Shown here piece by piece: positions 1 through 6,110 of a DNA stretch of 34,054 nucleotides. Below the pieces are notes generated by a model. That model had not been told where the DNA came from and searched no databases. It saw nothing but the letters and a program-made list of their open reading frames with translations. The stretch is taken from assembly GCA_900472785.1 (NCBI GenBank), contig UCJH01000001.1, forward strand, positions 1-34,054. The letters run 5' to 3'. Numbering within the stretch: the first letter of the stretch is position 1; each line of letters begins with the position of its first letter. Both the position numbers and the translations under genes were made by a program. Origin of the DNA: Hyphomicrobiales bacterium. GTDB lineage: Bacteria; Pseudomonadota; Alphaproteobacteria; Rhizobiales; Rhizobiaceae.

Positions 1-420
1 GGCCAAGGCCCATTTTCATCTCTCTTCGGCGGCGGACTGCTGGGCGGAAGTTCGTTCCAAGCGAACACGACGCTGGGCAGCTTTCTGGGCGCCGGAGGGT
101 TACCGAAGTTCGCAATGGGTGGCGAATCCGCATCGCCTGCCATCTTCGGCGACGCCGGGCCTGAAGCCGCTGTGCCGCTTCCCGACGGCCGCCGGATCCC
201 GGTGGATCTCCGCGGGGCCGGTGGCGGCGCAAGCTCCCTTGCCGTCTCTGTCGGCGTGACTGTCGATGACGACGGAAACCTGCAGGCCTACGTGAAGAAG
301 ATCTCGCAAGAATCAGCCAACTCGGCAACGCGGTTGCTGGAGGCAAGCCTGCCCAACAAGGTCCACAGCAAGGTGCTGAAGGTCAATCAGCATCCAAAAC
401 AGGTTGACAGTTCATGGTAA
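1..420 (+). CDS. Phage tail tape-measure protein, C-terminal end (partial)
   Basis: The frame is open from the first base of the window, so only the last 139 residues are visible. They begin with a Gly/Ser/Phe-rich linker and then carry the segment FGDAGPEAAVPLPDGRRIPV, close to the 'GE.GPEAV.PL' signature near the C-terminus of many lambda-like and siphovirus tape-measure proteins. That family sets tail length and is threaded into the tail tube during assembly. The stop codon overlaps the start of the next gene by 7 nt, the usual tight packing of phage structural genes. The family call rests on this signature and the context; the large helical body lies outside the window. Few tail genes follow, so the prophage may be incomplete. 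Confidence 0.72.
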   Translation, partial: GQGPFSSLFGGGLLGGSSFQANTTLGSFLGAGGLPKFAMGGESASPAIFGDAGPEAAVPLPDGRRIPVDLRGAGGGASSLAVSVGVTVDDDGNLQAYVKKISQESANSATRLLEASLPNKVHSKVLKVNQHPKQVDSSW

Positions 421-773
421 AGCTCGAGCGTCTCCTGAGCGCGGAACTGAGGCGGAACCTTGCCGCGGGCGGACGGCCACGTCTGCCGGACGGGGCGGAC
501 ATCCTTTGGGGCGCCTTCCTCGACCTCTCGAAGGCTCGCTCATATCACGCTGCAGGCCCGAACCCGATTTCGTTCAACGAGATAGAGGCATGGATCAGGC
601 TGATGCGATGGCCCTTGCGGCCGCATCACGTAGCGATCATTCGGGCACTGGACGACTCCTTCATTGAAAGCTTTTACCGCAATCGCGCTCAACCACCGGC
701 CGGAGGAAAGACAGTGCCGCAAAGATCCGGCCACGCCGTGTCCCCGCAACTCTTCGACGTCATTTTTGGATAG
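414..773 (+). CDS. Small prophage protein, probably tail-associated
   Basis: A 119-residue protein whose ATG overlaps the stop of the tape-measure gene, suggesting translational coupling. The core, roughly residues 30-85, is rich in aromatic residues and includes a segment of the type 'GPNPISFNEIEAWIRLMRWPLRPHHV'-like helix-turn-helix packing followed by 'IRALDDSFIESF'. That pattern (an aromatic helix, 'W.L.P..V..IR.LD..Y/F') recurs in small proteins next to tape-measure genes in alphaproteobacterial prophages, often called tail assembly chaperones. I recognise the pattern but not a precise family, so the chaperone role is an inference. No membrane segment or signal peptide is visible. The last 20 or so residues look disordered. 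Confidence 0.6.
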   Translation: MVKLERLLSAELRRNLAAGGRPRLPDGADILWGAFLDLSKARSYHAAGPNPISFNEIEAWIRLMRWPLRPHHVAIIRALDDSFIESFYRNRAQPPAGGKTVPQRSGHAVSPQLFDVIFG

Positions 774-774
774 C

Positions 775-1668
775 ATGATGGTCTATCTCGCGAACTACAC
801 TCGCAAGCCTCAGCCGCCAAAAGCAATCATCCGCGGCGAGCGTCGGCAGCACGTCATCAGCAGGATCATCGACATGTTGGACGATTACCGGCTCTCAAAA
901 TACGAGAACGAAGGCGAAATCCGCGCCGGGCTGCGATCGGCGCTTTGCCTTGAGGGACACGGCTGGCATCCATCAGATCACGAGTCCGAAGGCCTGCTCG
1001 CTACCGCCTTTACGAAAATGGGTGCACGACGCCCGACCTGGCTGGAGGGCCAACCCGAATATCTTGTTCCAAGCGAAAATTGCATTCGTTGCGGTGGCGA
1101 ACTTGACGACGAGACGATGACGCGGGCCAGTCGGTTCTGCTCGGAAACCTGCCTGCAGGCAGCGCGGATTTATCGGGAAGGGCTTGAGCGGTATGACCGG
1201 GAGCGGGTCCGGTGCACAGCCGCAAATGTGATCGCGAAAGCAACCGCTCCGGAACGACGGTGCCAATTTTGCGAGGGCGTGTTTCGAACGGCGGATAAGC
1301 GCCAGATATTTTGCAGCCATGCGTGTTATGAAAAAGCCGAACGAAATACCGCCCGCCACAAGAAATGCGTCCGCTGCGATACCGCCTTTGTCGATCGCGC
1401 CTCAAGCCATCGGCCGCAACGGTATTGCTCGGTGGAGTGTATGAGCGCAGAACGATACGCAACTACAGAACGCCAATGCCTCGTATGCGAAGGGACGTTC
1501 CAAGGGAAACCCAAGAGCAAGTTCTGCAGTTCGAAATGCTCGAATATCTGGTACCGGCGCCGCCGTCTTCAGCAAGCAGACGATTCATTGGCGACTTCCA
1601 CCGTTGTCCTGCCGTTACCGACGCTGTCGCCGGCCGTGTTCGACCGGGAGTTCGGGATCGCGGCTTAA
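775..1668 (+). CDS. Prophage protein with four tandem Cys4 zinc fingers
   Basis: A 297-residue protein starting one base after the preceding stop; ATG at 778 is equally possible because two Met codons are adjacent. The reading frame is open further upstream, but that part lies inside the previous gene. Residues 1-95 have no recognisable motif. From residue 103 there are four copies of C-x2-C followed 12-16 residues later by (F/Y)-C-S-x2-C: Cys103/106/122/126, 163/166/180/184, 198/201/218/222 and 235/238/251/255. Each can bind one zinc ion in a treble-clef or zinc-ribbon style fold. Basic residues surround the fingers, especially RRRR near residue 261, which fits nucleic-acid binding. The position behind tail genes suggests phage cargo or a regulator. 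I do not know a named family and assign no function. Confidence 0.68.
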   Translation: MMVYLANYTRKPQPPKAIIRGERRQHVISRIIDMLDDYRLSKYENEGEIRAGLRSALCLEGHGWHPSDHESEGLLATAFTKMGARRPTWLEGQPEYLVPSENCIRCGGELDDETMTRASRFCSETCLQAARIYREGLERYDRERVRCTAANVIAKATAPERRCQFCEGVFRTADKRQIFCSHACYEKAERNTARHKKCVRCDTAFVDRASSHRPQRYCSVECMSAERYATTERQCLVCEGTFQGKPKSKFCSSKCSNIWYRRRRLQQADDSLATSTVVLPLPTLSPAVFDREFGIAA

Positions 1669-1681
1669 ACGTTCCGCCATC

Positions 1682-2344
1682 TTAGAGCGCCCGTTTAAAC
1701 CCTGCCTTGTTTACGCCGATGTAGGTGAGGAAGTCACGCCCAGCCTGCGTTATGACTATGTCAGGCCCAACTTGCTCGACCAAACCTTGGAGAATCAAAA
1801 AGTTTGACCAGGTCGAAAAATCCCACGATCCAAGTTCGGCGTACTCCTTGCGCGGGCCTCCATCGTACCAGGTTTCGGCCTCGAATCTCGGGATGGACGC
1901 TCCTGAGAGCTTTTGAAGAAATTCGATCTGGGAACCAAATATAAGGCCGAACAGAAACTCACACTGAGCCGCCACGCGCGTTTCGGCGAGCTTGGCCAAC
2001 AGAACCGGAATTCGCTGGTCCTCTGACACTAGGGCCAAGTCGCTCTCGAGGCTTTTGGCAACAGTGACTACCGTTGGAAGTGCGTGTGCGAGCGGGTAAT
2101 TTGGGTCCGATGCTTGAAGGTGCACATTCGATACGTTGGGCGCGGGAGGTGCATTCAACTGCGAGCCAAAATCGATGACCTCCCGACTTACCCGACTGAT
2201 TTCTAATATTTTGACCCGAATCTGCTTGCGGAACATCCAAGCGCAAAGAAAAAGTGCCAGGGGCCAAGCGTTGAATGTGACCTTCGCCCACTCAAGCCAG
2301 GGGATAGAATTCAGATATTGCCAAGCCGAATAAATTGCACCCAT
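1682..2344 (-). CDS. Membrane-anchored protein with winged-helix-like C-terminus
   Basis: A 220-residue protein read right to left. The ATG at 2344 is preceded by GGAGGA at ideal spacing, which decides this start over a longer open frame to 2398. Residues about 25-42 (FNAWPLALFLCAWMF) form one membrane segment followed by a basic stretch, so the bulk is probably cytoplasmic. The last 70 residues contain a pattern seen in winged-helix domains: a helical part with 'WSNFLILQGLVEQVG', then a strand and 'ITQAGRDFLTYI'. It might sense or bind something at the membrane, but no ligand can be named. It faces the opposite direction to the phage genes, as lysogenic cargo often does. Codon use is less GC-rich than in the housekeeping genes. 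Confidence 0.6.
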   Translation of the reverse strand: MGAIYSAWQYLNSIPWLEWAKVTFNAWPLALFLCAWMFRKQIRVKILEISRVSREVIDFGSQLNAPPAPNVSNVHLQASDPNYPLAHALPTVVTVAKSLESDLALVSEDQRIPVLLAKLAETRVAAQCEFLFGLIFGSQIEFLQKLSGASIPRFEAETWYDGGPRKEYAELGSWDFSTWSNFLILQGLVEQVGPDIVITQAGRDFLTYIGVNKAGFKRAL

Positions 2345-2493
2345 AACGTTCCTCCATGCGAGGATAGGCTCATAGGTGGCGGTAACCCGCAACGGCAAGC
2401 AGCTTTAATTCACCGCTATTTGGGTAGCGTTGCCTAAAACTGGAATACACGCTTTACTAAGCGAGACAATTTTTTTTGGATATAGGCGCGATC

Positions 2494-2769
2494 ATGAAAA
2501 TTACCGCGACTGCGTTGAATCGTAAGACCCGCATGAAACACGTGTTGGTCGACTCAGAAAATCCATTCTTTACCACCGATGGTGACGAGCATGGGAACGT
2601 GAGTTTGGAAATATCGACGCGCGAAATCTCGCTGACAGGGCAGTACACCGTAAGGGTGTTGTTTAATGTGGAGGAGATCAACAGGTTGATGCGCGCCTCC
2701 AACGCCGGTTATCTGATGGATCGTATCGAAATCCTAGAAGAGAAGCTCAAGGAACTGCGGGAAGTCTAA
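2494..2769 (+). CDS. Small protein of unknown function
   Basis: A 91-residue protein divergent from the membrane-anchored gene. ATG at 2494 is preferred; a TTG at 2476 would add six residues but follows a T8 tract. The N-terminal half reads like beta strands (MKITATALNR, KHVLVDSENPFF, NVSLEISTREISL, YTVRVLFNVEEI) and the last 25 residues are a charged helix (DRIEILEEKLKELREV), possibly a short coiled coil. There is no signal peptide, membrane segment or catalytic motif. I do not recognise the family. Its place in the accessory region suggests phage or island cargo. Confidence 0.5.
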   Translation: MKITATALNRKTRMKHVLVDSENPFFTTDGDEHGNVSLEISTREISLTGQYTVRVLFNVEEINRLMRASNAGYLMDRIEILEEKLKELREV

Positions 2770-3128
2770 AAGTTTGCGCGTCCGATTTTCAGACGCACAA
2801 ACAGATGGGCGTTAGTTGCGGGGAACTCTTCGTCCGCCAACGGCGGCCGGAACTCGAGCCAGTGCCCGCAATTTATTCACGATGAAGATTTTTCGCGGGT
2901 ACTCCCCCGTTGGGGGAAGACGCACCCAGGTTTGGATGGATTTCCGAGATGCCCCCACGTTTTGGGGATATCTGGTTGCCAAGAGGAGTGAGTAGGATTT
3001 GTCGCGACAATCGGCGGCAATTTGCACTTCTCATATTGGGGCCTATCAAGTGTGAAACGTCCAGTTAGTTTACATCTGGGCAAGGTGGGAATTTCTTACT
3101 GCGTCCGGATTTTGGACGGGGTCAGCTG
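2770..3128. other. Intergenic stretch with no convincing gene
   Basis: This 359-base gap separates the small unknown gene from the HEPN-like pair. Short frames exist on the minus strand but lack a ribosome site and protein-like composition. Two short G/C inverted repeats are visible: CCCCC-GTT-GGGGG near 2905 and CCCC-ACGTTTT-GGGG near 2953. Neither is followed by a T run. Nothing else is supportable. Confidence 0.5.
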
Positions 3129-3644
3129 TCACAGCTCGCCTGAAAGTATTTCGTCGATCTGGCCCGCGTAGACGATGGAATAAAGCTCTCCTCCAAAACG
3201 GCGGAGCTTTTCGAGGTGATTTTTCAAAAGAGGAACTGCTTTCACATTCCTTTGATCAGTTGGTTTTTTAAAATTCTGAAAGTGGAAATCGCTGTTTGCT
3301 ACCGTGCCACCGTACATTGGGCCACCGTGCACGATGATGTTCCGATCAACTGCAAGACCCTTAATTATCTTGAGGCAATCCACCAGCTCAGGATCGTCGT
3401 CATATGCCTTCGCCTCTATAAGCGCGATCAGGAACTCGATTTTCCCGCTCTCGCCGTTGAACCTGTTAAGTATCGCGTCAGCTCTTTCAATGGGAATGTC
3501 GAGCCGTTCGGCAGTGAGCGACCGCAGCATATGGTGAATTGAGCCCCAAATGGAAACAACCGTCCCGATGTCTTGGAGGATTTCTGGTGACGCCTCAAAC
3601 GGGGTACCAAGGCCTGAACTAAAGCGTTTTAAGTTTTTTCTCAT
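3129..3644 (-). CDS. HEPN-like all-helical protein (R-x4-H motif)
   Basis: A protein of 171 residues from ATG 3644, or 175 if the TTG at 3656 directly after the upstream stop is used. A GGAGG lies only 3 nt before that TTG and 15 nt before the ATG, so the start is unsettled. It is predicted mostly helical. The centre carries D-R-N-I-I-V-H-G-G: an Arg, a polar Asn and a His four residues later, the R-x4-H arrangement of HEPN-domain ribonucleases and of a wider set of helical proteins with 'RN.IVHG'. The N-terminal helix with 'VVSIWGSIHHMLRSL' also fits that group. It follows the 138-residue gene without a gap. A toxin-like RNase role is an inference; an inactive helical relative is equally possible. 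Confidence 0.58.
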   Translation of the reverse strand: MRKNLKRFSSGLGTPFEASPEILQDIGTVVSIWGSIHHMLRSLTAERLDIPIERADAILNRFNGESGKIEFLIALIEAKAYDDDPELVDCLKIIKGLAVDRNIIVHGGPMYGGTVANSDFHFQNFKKPTDQRNVKAVPLLKNHLEKLRRFGGELYSIVYAGQIDEILSGEL

Positions 3645-3656
3645 CTCTGACGACAA

Positions 3657-4073
3657 TTACCTCCCCGGCGTCTTTGGCAACATCGAGTGGAGTTTATGAA
3701 GCTCACGAAGATCAAGGGTGGCGATGTTCTCGTCCCAGAAATCTGAGGCAACAACAGGTTCAGGAAGAAAGTTGGTCACTCTCACCGTGCCATCCTTATC
3801 AACTGACACTGTTCGCTCTCCCCGAAGCTCTAGGTATTTCTCCACCAAGCCAACTAGTTTGGCTTCGGATGTCTCGCCGCAGCTGTTAAGCCAAGCTTCC
3901 GCCGTCTCAGGATCTGTGAACATCGGCCTATCTGGCGTCTCGAGCAAGGTGCCGTCCGCCGCCTCAATCGAAACCGCACCCTCAAAGTGCGTCATGATCT
4001 CGCCGCTCGGATCCTCCTGCTCAATCCTGTAGAGCTCTTTCAGGCCGTTTTGGCCAATCAAAGTAGATTGCAT
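3657..4073 (-). CDS. Unknown acidic protein, first gene of the HEPN-like pair
   Basis: A 138-residue protein with ATG at 4073 preceded by GAGGAGAG at good spacing. It is acidic (many Glu and Asp) and shows a beta-rich first half followed by a helix at about residues 65-85 (EAKLVGLVEKYLELRGE). No membrane segment, zinc ligands or nuclease motif is visible. Its stop codon abuts the HEPN-like gene, so the two are almost certainly one transcript and may work together. An antitoxin or partner role is only suggested by order and size. I do not recognise the family. Confidence 0.58.
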   Translation of the reverse strand: MQSTLIGQNGLKELYRIEQEDPSGEIMTHFEGAVSIEAADGTLLETPDRPMFTDPETAEAWLNSCGETSEAKLVGLVEKYLELRGERTVSVDKDGTVRVTNFLPEPVVASDFWDENIATLDLRELHKLHSMLPKTPGR

Positions 4074-4142
4074 GATTCTCTCCTCATTGCTGACGATTTA
4101 CGCACGACGAGCCGCGGCACGCAACGGGATCAATCCGCGCCT

Positions 4143-4223
4143 CATGTTGCATTCCATGTTGCATGGAGTAGCGGTCATCGTTTTGAAACCCTTGGAAATC
4201 AAGGGAAGTGCCTTGCAACATGG
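4143..4223. repeat. Three copies of CATGTTGCA(T), two direct and one inverted
   Basis: CATGTTGCAT occurs at 4143-4152 and again at 4155-4164, 12 bases apart. The inverted form TGCAACATGG is at 4214-4223 and mirrors CCATGTTGCA at 4154-4163 over 10 bases. The cluster sits between the accessory genes and tRNA-Cys, where arm-type integrase or excisionase sites would lie if the element entered at the tRNA. That role is an inference. Confidence 0.5.
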
Positions 4224-4228
4224 TGCGA

Positions 4229-4262
4229 CAAGAAATTAAGGGGCTCCGTCACCGGAACCCCT
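4229..4262 (-). terminator. Probable intrinsic terminator of tRNA-Cys
   Basis: Read on the minus strand, a 10-base stem (AGGGGTTCCG with CGGAGCCCCT, including one U-G pair) closes a GUGA tetraloop and is followed by TTAATTTCTT. Plus-strand arms are 4239-4248 and 4253-4262. It lies about 30 bases past the end of tRNA-Cys, in the right orientation to end its transcript. Confidence 0.6.
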
Positions 4263-4292
4263 GCATCGTATTGAAAAGTATGGAGAATTTTT

Positions 4293-4366
4293 TGGAGGCC
4301 TCGCCCGGAATTGAACCGGGGTGCAAGGATTTGCAGTCCTCTGCGTCACCACTCCGCCACGAGGCC
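4293..4366 (-). tRNA. tRNA-Cys (anticodon GCA)
   Basis: 74 bases including an encoded CCA. The acceptor stem GGCCTCG pairs with CGAGGCC, the discriminator base is U as expected for tRNA-Cys, the anticodon loop CTGCAAA presents GCA, and the T arm is CCCGG-TTCAATT-CCGGG. The 3' end points toward the prophage-like region, so this gene is the likely attachment locus of that element. Confidence 0.95.
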
Positions 4367-4397
4367 TCAAGACGATCGATTGAACAATCGTGACGGG

Positions 4398-4426
4398 CGT
4401 TTAGAACGATTTCAGTATTTGCGCAA
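4398..4426 (-). promoter_or_regulatory. Candidate sigma-70 promoter of tRNA-Cys
   Basis: On the minus strand TTGCGC (-35) is followed after 17 bases by TAAACG (-10), about 30 bases before the mature tRNA. The match to consensus is moderate. A perfect inverted repeat CGATTG-AA-CAATCG (4377-4390) lies between the -10 and the tRNA. Confidence 0.35.
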
Positions 4427-4604
4427 GACGTCATTTCTGAAAAATGGGGCTTTCAAACCGCTGAAATGCGTTTCGTCACCTTTCTTCACAGGCATGCAAG
4501 CTGCGCTGCCGAAACGATAATCGCGCCGATGGTCTTCGCGTCCGACGTTGACTTCCGCTTGAGCAGACCTAGTTCTCGCACATGTTGATTATAAGGAGTT
4601 TTGA

Positions 4605-6110
4605 ATGATCGCAGGGCCGAACACTCATGCACGCACAGGGGTCTTAGGGCTTGACGACATATTGCAGGGTGGATTCTCTCGCGGGCATGTTTTCCTTCTC
4701 GAGGGGAACCCCGGAACCGGTAAAACGACCATTGCTCTTCAGTTTCTGATCGAGGGTGCAAAACTCGGCGAACGCTGTCTTTACGTCACCTTGTCGGAAA
4801 CCGCATCGGAGCTCCGCAACGGCGCAAGCTCGCACGGGTTTGAACTGTCCGACAGCATCGAAGTTTTTGAACTGGTGCCTCCGGAAAGCCTGCTCGATCC
4901 CAACCAGCAGCAGAGCCTGCTTTATTCGTCCGATCTTGAGCTGGGCGAAACCACAAGGCTGATCCTTGACGCCGTCGACCGCGTCAAGCCGACCCGGATC
5001 GTTCTCGACAGCCTCTCGGAAATCAGGCTCCTTGCGCAAAGTTCCCTTCGATATCGCCGGCAGATCCTGGCGCTGAAGCATTACTTTGCCGGCCAGGGCT
5101 CGACGGTTCTTATGCTCGACGACCTGACTGCGGACGTCCGCGACAAGACGGTCCATAGCGTTGTGCATGGTGTCGTGCACCTTGAGGAGCTTGCCCCCAA
5201 TTACGGATCGGAGCGGCGGCGGCTGAGGGTCATAAAGTATCGTGGCCAGGCGTTTCGCGGCGGATATCATGATTTTTCCATCAAGACCGGTGGCGTCCAT
5301 GTGTTTCCAAGGCTCGTCGCGAATGAACATCGCACCAGCTTTCAGCGCGATCGGGTGACCAGCGGTGTCGAAGGTCTCGACAAACTGCTTGGCGGAGGCA
5401 TTGAAAGAGGATCGAGCACGCTGCTGATCGGACCCGCCGGAACGGGAAAGAGCACGTTTGCCCTGCAGTTCGCGGCCGCTGCCGTCAACCGTGGCGAGGC
5501 GGTCGCCATTTTCATCTTTGATGAAGAACTCGGCTTGCTGTTCGATCGGATGAAGGGAATCGGTATCGACCTCGAAGCGATGCGCGATTCCGGGCATCTC
5601 CACATCGAACAGCTCGATGCGGCGGAATTGTCTCCCGGGGAATTCGCTCAGCGCGTCCGAAACCGCGTCAGCCAGGCAAGAGCCAAGACCGTCATCATCG
5701 ACAGCATCAATGGATACCAGGCGTCGATGCCGGAAGAGAACGCCCTGATCCTGCACATGCACGAACTGCTGCAATATCTTAATCGTCAGGGCGTGAACAC
5801 CTTTCTCACGGTTGCCCAGCATGGCCTCGTCGGCGACATGAAATCGCCTGTTGATGTCACATATCTGGCAGACACGGTTGTCCTGCTCCGCTATTTCGAA
5901 GCGACGGGCAATGTCCGCAGGGCCGTTTCCGTGATCAAGAAGCGGACCGGGCAGCATGAAGACACGATCCGGGAATACAAGATCACCAATAACGGTCTTG
6001 GGCTTGGCGAGCCGCTGTCGGAGTTTCAAGGCGTCCTACGCGGCGTGCCGACATTCATAGGCAGTGCCCGCTCTCTGGTGCCGAAAAACGGGAGTGACGC
6101 CGATTCCTAA
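4605..6110 (+). CDS. kaiC: KaiC-like double RecA-domain ATPase
   Basis: A 501-residue protein with the two-domain layout of circadian clock KaiC. Domain I has Walker A GNPGTGKT (residues 34-41) and Walker B RIVLDS (131-136). Domain II has GPAGTGKS (276-283) and Walker B TVIIDS (362-367). Domain II keeps paired acidic residues after the strand (FDEE, 305-308), whereas in domain I the pair reads SE (64-65). By alignment from memory, the KaiC phosphorylation pair Ser431/Thr432 corresponds to Thr419/Tyr420. The ATG has an ideal AAGGAG site. The next gene, a hybrid kinase, overlaps it, so the two are co-translated. Known family roles are ATP-driven hexamer timing or signal gating. No KaiA or KaiB is nearby, so an oscillator is unlikely to be complete. 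Confidence 0.88.
   Translation: MIAGPNTHARTGVLGLDDILQGGFSRGHVFLLEGNPGTGKTTIALQFLIEGAKLGERCLYVTLSETASELRNGASSHGFELSDSIEVFELVPPESLLDPNQQQSLLYSSDLELGETTRLILDAVDRVKPTRIVLDSLSEIRLLAQSSLRYRRQILALKHYFAGQGSTVLMLDDLTADVRDKTVHSVVHGVVHLEELAPNYGSERRRLRVIKYRGQAFRGGYHDFSIKTGGVHVFPRLVANEHRTSFQRDRVTSGVEGLDKLLGGGIERGSSTLLIGPAGTGKSTFALQFAAAAVNRGEAVAIFIFDEELGLLFDRMKGIGIDLEAMRDSGHLHIEQLDAAELSPGEFAQRVRNRVSQARAKTVIIDSINGYQASMPEENALILHMHELLQYLNRQGVNTFLTVAQHGLVGDMKSPVDVTYLADTVVLLRYFEATGNVRRAVSVIKKRTGQHEDTIREYKITNNGLGLGEPLSEFQGVLRGVPTFIGSARSLVPKNGSDADS

Noticed and set aside
2853-2880. GGAAC followed after 18 bases by TT, as a possible EcfG promoter
   Set aside because: The -10 lacks the CGTT or GGTT core and no gene starts downstream on that strand.
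2812-3083. Two short overlapping frames on the minus strand
   Set aside because: No ribosome site, and composition does not look like protein.
4644-6029. A 461-codon open frame antisense to the KaiC-like gene
   Set aside because: It mirrors the KaiC gene in a GC-rich genome, has no ribosome site and no family motif, while the plus strand has full Walker motifs.
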